Shown here in pieces: positions 8,739 through 17,258 of a stretch of 64,000 bases of DNA. A model generated the notes under the pieces. That model did no database searches. It had not been told where the DNA came from and was given only the letters and a program-made list of their open reading frames with translations. Position 1 is the first letter of the stretch, and each line of letters begins with the position of its first letter. The translations under genes and the position numbers were made by a program. The DNA comes from Acidobacteriota bacterium (lineage in GTDB: Bacteria > Acidobacteriota > Thermoanaerobaculia > Multivoradales > Multivoraceae): the NCBI GenBank assembly GCA_029263415.1, contig JAJCXN010000054.1:186001-250000 (forward strand). The letters are read 5' to 3'.

Positions 8739-10139
8739 CTATTGCCGCGCCGCCGACCGCTGCGCTCCATGGAGGATCTTGGCGGTTCGCACGTGGCTCG
8801 GCTCGAGCGAGTCAGTCCAAGCGATCACAAGATCATCGGCGGTGACCGCAAGGCGGGGAAATCCCGAGGCGCGAGCCTCACTCGATTGAGCTATCAAGCT
8901 GGTCGATCCGCGTTCGGTTGAACCTGGACCAACGCGGAAGTGATCGAGTAGTACTGACATGGTTCCCGGGTCCTCGGTGGAGGATACGCGTAAGGATTCG
9001 GGTGCGGCGCTGAGGTGGCTCACCCAGATGTCAGAGCCGTTGAGCACTGAACTGATCGCGACATCGACGCGGCCCGTCGTGGCCGCATCGGTTACCTGGA
9101 TTGGCGGATCGAAGCTGGCGCCAGCGTCGCGAGAGATCGAGAGTTGCACAAGCGGTCGATCATTGGCCCCGGTGAACCACGCCACTGCCACCAGGCTGCC
9201 GGATGCGGCGACCGCTGGCCCGTTGACCGGGCAGCCTTGGATCTCCCAGCCGTCGCGGTGGATGCGTTCTGGCTCGGTCCAGCCGGCCTCGGTTTGTCGG
9301 ACGATCTGGATGTCGCGAATCTCAGCGTCCGACCGGTTTCGATAGACCACCACCGGGCCGTTGCTGGTGGTCGCGGCGTCGGTTTGGCAACACTCGCACA
9401 CTCGGTCATCGAGCATCTCGCTAGCCCCTGGCGGCTCGACCGCGATGCCCGCCGTGGTGATGTCAGCGCTGGCGGCCTCGACCGTGCTCTGTGAGCGGAT
9501 GAGGGTGGTGCGTAAGGTCATCGGCCCATCGACCGCCATCTCACGGCCGTCAAGCCAGAAGGCTCGCAGCTGATCTCCATCTTGGGCAAACGAAACGAAG
9601 CCGTGCTCGGTGAGGGATTGATCGTCGTGCAATAGGCCGAGTGGGTTCCAGCCTGTTGGTCCATTCGAGGAACCCTGGCTTGTGTTGACGGAGAGGTGGG
9701 CGCCGTAGGCATAGGTGCCGAGGCCGAGCTTCGCGAGATGGTGCACAACTAGAGCTCCACTCGGGTGCTCAGCGAGCGCCGGGAAGTCCGCCCAATTGGC
9801 GAAGAAGTTGGAGCCCGCGACCACGGTCGACGCAGGTGCAAAGTCATCACCAACAAGTCGGCTGGTCCTGACTCGCCAGGTCTTGGTCTTGGCGTCCTCC
9901 CCGGCCTCTGTTGTTGCCGGGGGCTCGAGCCAGGTGAGCATTGGCCCTCGCGAGGTGGTGATCAAGTTCGGCGCGATCGCGCCCGATCCAGCCGGGTTTA
10001 CGACTGGGACCAGTTGTACAACGCCCAAGTCAACCCGTTGCGGCGCCGGCTGACAGGCAGCGAGACTGAGAACAGCCAGCACCCACCCGGAGGCGCCCAG
10101 CATTCGGGTCGAGTGTCGCAGTGATGTCGCTTGAAGCAT
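8739..10139 (-). CDS. Sialidase-like beta-propeller lipoprotein
   Basis: The frame is open to 10508, but ATG 10139 follows AGAGGA and begins a lipoprotein signal with lipobox LSLAAC, giving 466 residues. The mature part has repeated BNR/Asp-box-like blades (for example LSISRDAGASFDPPIQV) as in the sialidase superfamily. A CECCQTDA motif in the middle is characteristic of a group of exported sialidase-like proteins of unknown function. The CxCC cluster could bind a metal, which is inference. The protein is probably tethered to the outer membrane. The gene converges on the CaiB/BaiF gene with a 6-bp gap. Confidence 0.8.
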   Translation of the reverse strand: MLQATSLRHSTRMLGASGWVLAVLSLAACQPAPQRVDLGVVQLVPVVNPAGSGAIAPNLITTSRGPMLTWLEPPATTEAGEDAKTKTWRVRTSRLVGDDFAPASTVVAGSNFFANWADFPALAEHPSGALVVHHLAKLGLGTYAYGAHLSVNTSQGSSNGPTGWNPLGLLHDDQSLTEHGFVSFAQDGDQLRAFWLDGREMAVDGPMTLRTTLIRSQSTVEAASADITTAGIAVEPPGASEMLDDRVCECCQTDAATTSNGPVVVYRNRSDAEIRDIQIVRQTEAGWTEPERIHRDGWEIQGCPVNGPAVAASGSLVAVAWFTGANDRPLVQLSISRDAGASFDPPIQVTDAATTGRVDVAISSVLNGSDIWVSHLSAAPESLRVSSTEDPGTMSVLLDHFRVGPGSTERGSTSLIAQSSEARASGFPRLAVTADDLVIAWTDSLEPSHVRTAKILHGAQRSAARQ

Positions 10140-10289
10140 TGGGGATTGGGTCCTCTTAAGGTCCGTTGGATCCTTTTGGGTAGCACGCTGACCGTGGGGC
10201 TGAGAGTCCACTAGGATCAGCCTGCTTTGCGACTCTACTGCCTCTCGTTCACGGAGGTGCAACATCTCTCCCTTTCTGGACCTCAACTC

Positions 10290-11693
10290 ATGGCCTACTC
10301 CTCCGATTTCGGTGCTCCACACAAACGGCGAAGCCCACGGATCAAGTTGTTCTTGTTGCTGCTTGTTCTCGCGGTAGTTGCTGCGGCCGTTTGGCGCGTG
10401 GGACCGCCACCCGAGCTTGATTTCGAGACCAGCGTTCCTGGCATCGGTGCTGAAACCCGGATCTCGGCATCCGCGCTCGAGAGGTCGCGTGGACTCGGGG
10501 TGGTGCAACTTGTTCTACAGCAAGGAACGAATCAATGGCTGTTGGCGGAGGCGACTCATGAACCACGGCCCTTCTGGGCGTTCTGGGGTGACCGAGTGCA
10601 GCGCGTGCAGTTCGATGTAGTGGTCAAGGGGCTCGAACTGGAAGGCATCGAGGAGGGCGACGCTACCCTTGCTCTCAGTGGCAGTCGAGCTGGTACCTGG
10701 TTGAGACGGCCTGCCCCTGCGGTGCTTGAGCGGCGATTGCCGGTTCGGTTCAGACCCCCGTCGCTGGACCTTGGGCCACAAGCGGTAGTTGTCCGGCAGG
10801 GCGGTTCAGCGGTGGTGGTGTATCGGGTAGGCGACACCGCGGTGTCGAGTGGAGTTGTCGCGTCCGGCAGCGTTTTTCCTGGATACCCAGTTCCGGGGGG
10901 TGGACCCAACGATCGATTCGCCTTGTTCGCTGCCGCTTACGACAATTCGGATGAGGCTCAGCTGCGGCTGACTGCAACGGATGCTTTGGGCAACACTCAG
11001 TCGAGAGCGTTCGTTTCGACCTTCAGGACGCGGACCCTCAAGACCTCCAAGATCAACCTCAACGATCGGTTCTTAGAAAAGGTCGTGGGTGAGATCGTCT
11101 CGAGAACCGAAGGTTTAGCTCCTGGACAGAGACCATTACAGTCCTATCTCGAAATCAACGGTGATCTTCGGCAGAAGAACCGCGCTGAGTTGGTTCAGTT
11201 GTCGAGAACCAGCGCTGCAGATTTCCTGTGGACGGAGCCGTTTATCCAGCAGCCGAACAGTCAGTTGATGGACGACTTCGCAGCTCGGCGGACCTATCTT
11301 TACGAAGGACGCAGCGTCGACACGCAGGACCACTTAGGTTTCGATCTCGCCTCGGTGCGGCGGGCGCCGGTGGTTGCCTCGAACCGAGGTCGCGTGGTAC
11401 TGGCTCGGTATTTCGGCATCTACGGCAATGCCGTCGTCGTCGATCACGGCTATGGTCTCCATTCGCTTTACGCACACTTGTCATCGATCGATGTTGCGGT
11501 GGGCGATCTGGTCGAGCAGCGTCAGACGGTCGGTCGCTCCGGCGAGACTGGGCTGGCTGGGGGCGATCATTTGCACTTTGCCCTCTTGGTCGGTGGTCGA
11601 CCGGTGGACCCACTGGAGTGGTTCGATGAGCGCTGGATCAAGAGCCGGGTCTTTGACCACGCCGAGGAACTAGGGGTGGGGAACTCGGAGTAG
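10290..11693 (+). CDS. M23 family metallopeptidase (LytM domain)
   Basis: A 467-residue protein from ATG 10290. An earlier start at 10227 is possible but puts extra residues before the membrane anchor. The N-terminal RIKLFLLLLVLAVVAAAVW segment is a signal anchor. About 290 residues of unassigned extracytoplasmic sequence follow, then a C-terminal LytM domain. HLGFDLA holds the first zinc ligands and GDHLHFALLV gives the HxH motif. GYGLHSLYAHL lies between them. It probably cleaves peptidoglycan peptide crosslinks. The facing gene encodes a bactofilin, a cytoskeletal partner often found with M23 peptidases. Confidence 0.9.
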   Translation: MAYSSDFGAPHKRRSPRIKLFLLLLVLAVVAAAVWRVGPPPELDFETSVPGIGAETRISASALERSRGLGVVQLVLQQGTNQWLLAEATHEPRPFWAFWGDRVQRVQFDVVVKGLELEGIEEGDATLALSGSRAGTWLRRPAPAVLERRLPVRFRPPSLDLGPQAVVVRQGGSAVVVYRVGDTAVSSGVVASGSVFPGYPVPGGGPNDRFALFAAAYDNSDEAQLRLTATDALGNTQSRAFVSTFRTRTLKTSKINLNDRFLEKVVGEIVSRTEGLAPGQRPLQSYLEINGDLRQKNRAELVQLSRTSAADFLWTEPFIQQPNSQLMDDFAARRTYLYEGRSVDTQDHLGFDLASVRRAPVVASNRGRVVLARYFGIYGNAVVVDHGYGLHSLYAHLSSIDVAVGDLVEQRQTVGRSGETGLAGGDHLHFALLVGGRPVDPLEWFDERWIKSRVFDHAEELGVGNSE

Positions 11694-11802
11694 GACGCTC
11701 GGCGTGGGCAACTCGAAGAGAGCTCGCACGAAGGTCTTAGCAGCACAGGCTTCTTCGGTCAGGACTGTCTAAGCCGCATAGCCGTCGTGGCACGGTGTCG
11801 CC

Positions 11803-11842
11803 GACTCACGGGAACCTGATATCGCAGACTCACGGGAACCTG
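11803..11842. repeat. Direct 16-bp repeat between M23 peptidase and bactofilin genes
   Basis: GACTCACGGGAACCTG occurs at 11803-11818 and again at 11827-11842. The start-to-start distance is 24 bp. It lies in the 226-bp gap between two convergent genes. No T-rich terminator accompanies it. Its function is unknown. Confidence 0.75.
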
Positions 11843-11919
11843 GTGCGGGCTCCGTGAGCCATCCGAAACATGCGGCGGTGGCTTCGCCTTGATCGGCGAG
11901 GTCGCACCGCGAAACCCGA

Positions 11920-12453
11920 CTATCTGGCGGCCGCAGCCTTCGGTGCGCCCTGGCCGCTGCCTTGCCCACCGCTTTGGCCTCCGCCCTGCCCACCACCTTG
12001 GCCACCACCTTGCCCACCGCCTTGGGCCTTTTGCTTGGGCTGGTCTTGCTTTGAGGCCGGCTTCATGTCAATGGAACCGCGGAAGTTGGCGCCGTCTTCA
12101 AGGGTCACGCGGGGCGCGCGGAGGTTACCCTCAACCCGACCGCTGCTGCGGACGACCACTGCCTCGGAGCCGAATAGGTTGCCGTGGACTGTGCCATCGA
12201 CCTCGATGACCTTGCCAACAATGTCGGCTTCGACGTGGCCGTCGCTGCGGATGTTGACGGCGTTGTCGGGGAGGCTGATTTGGCCGGTGACTTTGCCACT
12301 AATGACGAGATCCTCGTTGCCGGTGATGTCGCCATTGATCACGGTCTTTGGGCCGATGGCGGACACGGTGCGTGGGGATTGCGGCGTAGCTTGGGGCGGG
12401 CGTGCTGCTGGCTGCTGCGGGTTGGACTTCTGATTGCGATCGAACATGCTCAT
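11920..12453 (-). CDS. Bactofilin (polymer-forming cytoskeletal protein)
   Basis: A 177-residue protein. The central bactofilin domain (about residues 40-130) shows the right-handed beta-helix pattern in SGKVTGQISLPDNAVNI, VEADIVGKVIEVDGTV and GRVEGNLRAPRVTLEDGA. The N-terminus is disordered and Pro/Gln-rich. The C-terminus is a low-complexity Gly/Gln tail of repeated GGGQ units before a final AAAAR. Bactofilins form nucleotide-free filaments at the inner membrane and can localise peptidoglycan enzymes. The convergent M23 peptidase gene fits that partnership. The start ATG has no strong ribosome-binding site. Confidence 0.93.
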   Translation of the reverse strand: MSMFDRNQKSNPQQPAARPPQATPQSPRTVSAIGPKTVINGDITGNEDLVISGKVTGQISLPDNAVNIRSDGHVEADIVGKVIEVDGTVHGNLFGSEAVVVRSSGRVEGNLRAPRVTLEDGANFRGSIDMKPASKQDQPKQKAQGGGQGGGQGGGQGGGQSGGQGSGQGAPKAAAAR

Positions 12454-12676
12454 TGGGACCTCGGTTCTGGGGAGCTACGGGGAAGAGAATCCTTCGCGGC
12501 CGACGGCGCCCCAAAGGTGAGCGCATGTTGTCAGGCCAACGGACTTTCTAACGGACTTTGGCCAACTCGGTCAAGACAGGGGCGCTAAGTCTTCGAAGAA
12601 AGGGATCTAGAACCCCTTTGGTATGCGACGCCTATTGGGGTCGCTCCGAGCCCACAGGAACTCCTTAGGAGCGTTG

Positions 12677-13279
12677 CTAGAGCCATCCTTTGTCATGCGC
12701 AATGCGCGCGGCGTCGATGCGGTTTTCTGCGTGAAGCTTGGCGATCGCTTCCGAGGTGTAGTTGCGCACGGTGCCTTCTGAGAGATGAACGGTGTTCGCG
12801 ATTGCCTTAGTCGATAGCCCTTCGCGGGCCAGTCTCAGAATCTGTCGCTCTCGATCGGTGAGAGGATCAGGTGCGGTCCAGGCTTGCTCGGCGATTTCAG
12901 CGGCGATCGCACGGCCACCTCCATGCACGCGGCGAATCGCTTCGGCCAATTCTGCTGCCGGCGAGTCCTTGAGCAGATACCCGCGCGCGCCGACCTCCAG
13001 AGCTCGTCTCAAGTAGCCGGGTCGCGCGAAGGTGGTGACGATGATTGTCTTGGTGTCGACGTCGAGGTCAGCTACTGCCTGAGCTAGCTCCAGTCCCGTG
13101 CGGTGCGGCATTTCAATATCGGTCAACAGAATGTTGGGCTGGTGCTGCTTGATCAAGGCGAGCGCTTGGTCCCCGTCGGGCGCGGTTGCGACGATGGTCA
13201 GGTCGGGCTCGATCTCTAGCAGCGCTGCAAGGGCGCCAGCGACCAAGGTTTGATCTTCCGCGATGAGGATCGTAATCAT
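12677..13279 (-). CDS. NarL/DesR-type response regulator
   Basis: A 200-residue two-domain regulator. The receiver has the acidic pair near E8-D9, phospho-acceptor D54 in LLTDIEMPHRTG, and the expected Lys in LLKDSPAAE. The LuxR-type helix-turn-helix (LTDRERQILRLAREGLSTKAIANTVHLSEGTVRNYTSEAIAKL, shown here only as family evidence around residues 137-180) is typical. The gene begins 6 bp after the kinase gene ends and is last in a four-gene minus-strand cluster with an ABC exporter. It probably controls that exporter. Confidence 0.93.
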   Translation of the reverse strand: MITILIAEDQTLVAGALAALLEIEPDLTIVATAPDGDQALALIKQHQPNILLTDIEMPHRTGLELAQAVADLDVDTKTIIVTTFARPGYLRRALEVGARGYLLKDSPAAELAEAIRRVHGGGRAIAAEIAEQAWTAPDPLTDRERQILRLAREGLSTKAIANTVHLSEGTVRNYTSEAIAKLHAENRIDAARIAHDKGWL

Positions 13280-13285
13280 GCTGGC

Positions 13286-14419
13286 TTAGGCCGAGATGCT
13301 GGTTGGAGAAGCGTCAGTCTGAACTCTGGGGATGGTGAGACGTACGATGGTGCCTTTGCCTAGGATGCTCTTGGCTCTAGCGTCACTGATAGACAACGTT
13401 CCACCAATTTGCTCGACTCGTTCATGCATTCCGTTGAGTCCAGATCCAGGCTCCCGACGGATGCCTCGACCGTCGTCCTCGACTTCTAAAGCGAAGCCAC
13501 CTTGAGCCTGGGTCCGCAGGCGAATGGTGCATTGCAAGGCTCGCGCGTGACGAATGACGTTGGTGACCGCTTCACGCAAGGCGTGAGCGGCAACGGTTTC
13601 TTGGGCGCTGGTGAGATCGTACGGGCCGGTCTCGAGCTCGAGGTGGATCTGAGCTGCGGCCAGCGCCATCCGCGCCTTGGCCAGTTCGGTTTGCATGCGG
13701 TGCGCCCGATAGCCCGTGACCGAGCCCCTAACCTCGCTCATCGCTCGCCTGGAGAGCGTTTCGATGTCGGCAAGCTCGGTGCGTAGACGCTCTTGATTGT
13801 CGGCACCGGACGGCTGACTCAGCAGGCGTCCTGCAAGTTCACTCTTCAGGGTGACCACCGAAAGCGTGTGGCCCAACAGATCATGAAGATCTCGAGCGAT
13901 CCGTTCGCGTTCATCCATTTTGGCGAGCATCTCCAGTTCGTCTTGAGCCAGCCGGAGCCGAGCGTTTGCCCGGCCAGCCTCACTGAAGTGCAAATTGATG
14001 GCGCCGATCAGTGGGGTGAAAACAGCGGCTGGAATCCAGCTCACAGGATGAAGATCGAACAGCCAGATCTCGAGGCCGAGGACTGCCATCAAGGCACCGA
14101 TTGCCGCGACCACCGTACGTCGGGGGAAGAACATTCCGAAGAAGGCGCTGGTGTAGATGAAGAACGTGGTCGCACCCTGGTTGACCGGGGTGTAGCAAAC
14201 CGCCAGGCCGGCGATCATCAAGATCGCCAGCAGTTGCTTGCGACCATGGGTCCAGTAGACCCGAAAGTAGAGAACCAGGAAAACCGCGGTCACCGCCAGT
14301 AGTAATCCGATACGCCACCGGTCGGTGTTGCTATTCACGAAGAAGAACATCGGGGCCAGATAGACCAGCCATGCGAACGGGGTCCACCCGATATCTGGAT
14401 GCTTAGGGAGTAGCTTCAT
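13286..14419 (-). CDS. DesK-type sensor histidine kinase
   Basis: A 377-residue kinase from ATG 14419. The frame is open upstream, but the first membrane segment (FAWLVYLAPMFFFV) follows this start closely. Five or six membrane segments occupy the N-terminal half. The HisKA_3 motif DERERIARDLHDLLGHTLS carries the phospho-accepting His. The ATPase domain has the N-box HALREAVTNVIRHA and the G-box VEDDGRGIRREPGSGLNGM. The architecture matches DesK/LiaS-like sensors of the cell envelope. It lies between the permease and regulator genes of the same operon. Confidence 0.92.
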   Translation of the reverse strand: MKLLPKHPDIGWTPFAWLVYLAPMFFFVNSNTDRWRIGLLLAVTAVFLVLYFRVYWTHGRKQLLAILMIAGLAVCYTPVNQGATTFFIYTSAFFGMFFPRRTVVAAIGALMAVLGLEIWLFDLHPVSWIPAAVFTPLIGAINLHFSEAGRANARLRLAQDELEMLAKMDERERIARDLHDLLGHTLSVVTLKSELAGRLLSQPSGADNQERLRTELADIETLSRRAMSEVRGSVTGYRAHRMQTELAKARMALAAAQIHLELETGPYDLTSAQETVAAHALREAVTNVIRHARALQCTIRLRTQAQGGFALEVEDDGRGIRREPGSGLNGMHERVEQIGGTLSISDARAKSILGKGTIVRLTIPRVQTDASPTSISA

Positions 14420-14462
14420 GGGGAATACTCTGGAGCGTTGTTTTGAGTCGGTATTCACGTGG

Positions 14463-15275
14463 CTAGCCGAAGGTCTTGCCTTCGTCGCGCTTCCACAAGG
14501 CAATAGCGATGGTGAAACAAATGACCGAGAAGACGCCGAGGTAGGCCAAGTGGATGATGGTACTGCCTCCCGCGTCCGCGTCGAGTACCTTCAGTGCCAG
14601 CTGTGAGTAGTGGTACGCGGGCATGGTGACCGCGACCTGTTGCAGGAACGAGGGTAGCGCTTGAATTGGCATCCAGAGCCCGGAGACGAAGGCCATCGGT
14701 AGGTAGATAATGTTGGCGATGGCGGGGGCGGAATTGGGTCCGGCTCCGAGTCCGATCAAGACTCCAAAGGCATTGAAGGGGATGACCCCCAACATTAGGA
14801 CACCGGTCATCTTGGCCAGCGTACCCGGTTGCCAGGCGACATCACCGAAAGCGAGGCCGAGGATCAAGAGGATGCCGATAACGATAGCGCTCATCAGCAC
14901 GCTCACCAGGAGCTTGGCAACGAAGTACGCTGAAACCGGCATGGGGCTCGCCTGCTTGAGAAGCGTCCATCCTTGGCCGCGCTCGATCGCGCAACTGACG
15001 CCGAAACCGAAGAGGGCGGCGCCAATGACGCCGAAGGCCCCGTAGGTTGCCAACAAGTAGGTGGCAACGCCGGTATCGCCGAAGGTCTTGCCGGAGCCGA
15101 AGCTGACGCCGAACAAGAGATAGAACATCGCGGGGAAAAGGAGTGTCGGCAGAATGAATGTTGGTAATCGCACCACCTTGAGCAGTTCGTAGAAAGACTC
15201 TAGGGCGTAGATCCGTGGAAGGTTGCGAGTGGTGCGCTGGGGAGTGACTGTAGTGACTGCTTCGGCGGTTGTCAT
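14463..15275 (-). CDS. ABC-2 type transporter permease
   Basis: A 270-residue membrane protein with about six hydrophobic segments, for example LPTLLFPAMFYLLFGVSFG and VAKLLVSVLMSAIVIGILLILGLAFG. This is the pattern of ABC-2 permeases. ATG 15275 is preceded by AGGAAG at good spacing. It pairs with the ATPase encoded upstream (15363-16304). The exported substrate, perhaps a drug or lipid, cannot be named. The downstream two-component genes suggest envelope-stress regulation. Confidence 0.9.
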   Translation of the reverse strand: MTTAEAVTTVTPQRTTRNLPRIYALESFYELLKVVRLPTFILPTLLFPAMFYLLFGVSFGSGKTFGDTGVATYLLATYGAFGVIGAALFGFGVSCAIERGQGWTLLKQASPMPVSAYFVAKLLVSVLMSAIVIGILLILGLAFGDVAWQPGTLAKMTGVLMLGVIPFNAFGVLIGLGAGPNSAPAIANIIYLPMAFVSGLWMPIQALPSFLQQVAVTMPAYHYSQLALKVLDADAGGSTIIHLAYLGVFSVICFTIAIALWKRDEGKTFG

Positions 15276-15284
15276 GGGTACTTC

Positions 15285-15319
15285 CTGGTAGCTGGTAGCT
15301 GGTAGCTGGTAGCTGATGG
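15285..15319. repeat. CTGGTAG heptanucleotide repeat inside the ABC operon
   Basis: Four perfect 7-bp units (15285, 15292, 15299, 15306) are followed by a degenerate one. The array lies in the 87-bp gap between the ATPase and permease genes, just upstream of the permease ribosome-binding site. A 7-bp unit does not preserve frame, but the region is non-coding. Copy number could alter the mRNA between the two genes. Confidence 0.85.
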
Positions 15320-15362
15320 CTGGTGTCGGGGGCTGGTGACTGGTGGGCTGGGAGATTGCGGC

Positions 15363-16304
15363 CTAAGAGACGAGGTCAGAGTGGTTTGGGGCTTCGTCGT
15401 GAGTGAGTTGAAGGAAGGCCTCGTCGATTCCGGCGCCGACAATCTCGAGGTCGCGAAGGTTGGGGTCCAGATCGAGCAGGTGGCGAACGACGGCTTCCGC
15501 TTCGGAGGTTGCGATCTCCAGGCGCGCTCGGTTGACTCGAGCGTCTTGTACGGCAGGGTGCTCGAGAGCGGTCTGGGCAGCGATGCTGGTGATGCACGAG
15601 ACGCAACGAGTCGAGGTGGTTGCTTTGATCTCATGCGGAGTGCCATCGGCTTTGACTTCACCCTTGTCGATGAGCACGATCCGGTCGGAGAGGGCGTCTG
15701 CTTCCTCGAGGTAGTGGGTGGTCAGAATGATGGTCTTGCCGCGGGCAATGAAGCGACGGATCTGAGCCCAGAATGACCGTCGCGTCTCAATGTCGAGCCC
15801 GACCGTGGGTTCATCGAGGAAGAGGAGGTCGGGGTCGCCGCAGACGGCGAGGGCAAACATGACGCGCTGCTTCTGGCCTCCGGAGAGCTTGCCGAACACG
15901 CGGGAGCGAACCTCCCAAAGGCCTGCGATGTCGAGGATGCGATCCAGAGCAAGAGGTGCCGGGTAGTAGCTGGAGAACAGGCGGACCAATTCTTCAACCC
16001 TCAGAGTGTCGGGAAGGCCGGCGATCTGCATCATGGCTCCGGTGCGCACGCGGGCGACGGGATCATGGGGCTTCGATCCGAAAAGGGAGACCTCGCCGGA
16101 TGTCGGTTGGAGCAGGCCCAGCATGAGTTTGATCGCGGTCGTTTTGCCGGCGCCATTAGGGCCAAGGATGGAGGTGACCTCGCCCTGGCGGATGTCTAGG
16201 TTGATGCTGTTGAGGGCGTGTGTGGCTGACTTTCCTCGGCCGTAGGTCTTGGTGATGTTGTGGAGAGTGGTAGCGGGTAGCCGGGCGGGGTTGATCTTTC
16301 TCAT
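15363..16304 (-). CDS. ABC transporter ATP-binding protein
   Basis: A 313-residue ATPase. It has Walker A GPNGAGKTTAIKLM, Q-loop region, signature LSGGQKQRVMFAL, Walker B LLFLDEPTVGLD and the switch His in ILTTHYLEEADALSD. The C-terminal extension of about 80 residues resembles the NatA/DrrA group. TGAGGT lies upstream of ATG 16304. It is the first gene of the minus-strand cluster ATPase-permease-kinase-regulator. The module resembles bacitracin, linearmycin or lipid-responsive exporters regulated by their own two-component system. Confidence 0.93.
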   Translation of the reverse strand: MRKINPARLPATTLHNITKTYGRGKSATHALNSINLDIRQGEVTSILGPNGAGKTTAIKLMLGLLQPTSGEVSLFGSKPHDPVARVRTGAMMQIAGLPDTLRVEELVRLFSSYYPAPLALDRILDIAGLWEVRSRVFGKLSGGQKQRVMFALAVCGDPDLLFLDEPTVGLDIETRRSFWAQIRRFIARGKTIILTTHYLEEADALSDRIVLIDKGEVKADGTPHEIKATTSTRCVSCITSIAAQTALEHPAVQDARVNRARLEIATSEAEAVVRHLLDLDPNLRDLEIVGAGIDEAFLQLTHDEAPNHSDLVS

Positions 16305-16552
16305 GGCGGTAGGACCTCAGGGCTCGTTGATGGTGATGAGATTGTGGAGCCTTGGGGCCGCTGGAGTTAGTGGGTGCTGTCAGGAGATGGGTTGACTTTT
16401 GTCATTGAGCGGCGGCTGGTACGACCGGACTGGGCTGGGCAGCTACGGAGCCCTTGGTATGAGGCCTGAACACCGATGCTGCCTGAGTACAAGCGCCCCC
16501 GTTAGGGCGGGAGCGGTAGAGTCGTTAGAAACTTGATGAGGAGGTAGTGGTG

Positions 16553-17233
16553 ATGGGCAAGCGGGTGTTGGTGACTGGAGCGAATCGAGGAATCGGATTG
16601 GAGTTTGTGCGGCAATATGCCGGCGAGGGTTGGGACGTTGTCGGGACGGCGCGCGATACTGCCGGAGCGGCCGAGTTGGGGGGCCTTGCTGGGGAAGTGC
16701 TGGAGTTGGATGTAGGCAGTGCTGACTCGGTAGCAGCGTTCGCTGTGGCCTTGCAAGATCGGACGCTCGATCTGGTGATCAGCAACGCTGGGGTCTATGG
16801 ACCGCGAACCGAGCAGAGCTTCGAGCGGATGGACTACCACGCGTGGCTCGAAGTCCTGCGGATCAACACCTTGGGGCCCATGCGGGTGGCGCAGGTGGTG
16901 AGGGGAGCACTGATGAAAGGCAGCGCTCCGCAGCTGGTCAACATCACCAGCAAGATGGGTTCGATTGCCGACACGTCTGGTGGGCAGTACGCCTACCGCT
17001 CGAGCAAGGCTGGGCTCAATAGTGCGATGGCATCGCTCGCTAAGGACTGGGCGCCGGACGGGATCGGCGTCACCTTGTTTCACCCGGGCTGGGTGCAAAC
17101 AGATATGGGTGGACCATCAGCGCTCTTGAGCGTCGAGGACAGTGTGCACGCAATGCGACGTGTGATCGATGGGCTTGAGCTGCGTCAGAGCGGCAGCTTC
17201 CTTAACTACGACGGATCGATCATCCCCTGGTAG
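16553..17233 (+). CDS. Short-chain dehydrogenase/reductase (C-factor-like)
   Basis: A 226-residue SDR. ATG 16553 is preferred over GTG 16547 and 16550 because GAGGAGG (16538-16544) then has normal spacing. The Rossmann motif is TGANRGIG near residue 8. The NAG motif lies in VISNAGVYGP, and the catalytic Tyr and Lys in YRSSKAGLN follow an upstream Ser (NITSK). The sequence resembles the CsgA/C-factor group. Substrate and cofactor preference are not evident. It is divergent from the ABC operon across a 248-bp gap. Confidence 0.9.
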   Translation: MGKRVLVTGANRGIGLEFVRQYAGEGWDVVGTARDTAGAAELGGLAGEVLELDVGSADSVAAFAVALQDRTLDLVISNAGVYGPRTEQSFERMDYHAWLEVLRINTLGPMRVAQVVRGALMKGSAPQLVNITSKMGSIADTSGGQYAYRSSKAGLNSAMASLAKDWAPDGIGVTLFHPGWVQTDMGGPSALLSVEDSVHAMRRVIDGLELRQSGSFLNYDGSIIPW

Positions 17234-17258
17234 ACCCTGAGCCTGCTCGAAAGGCCCG

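Noticed and set aside
10140-10508. N-terminal extension of the sialidase-like protein
   Set aside because: It would place a lipoprotein signal peptide in the middle of the protein.
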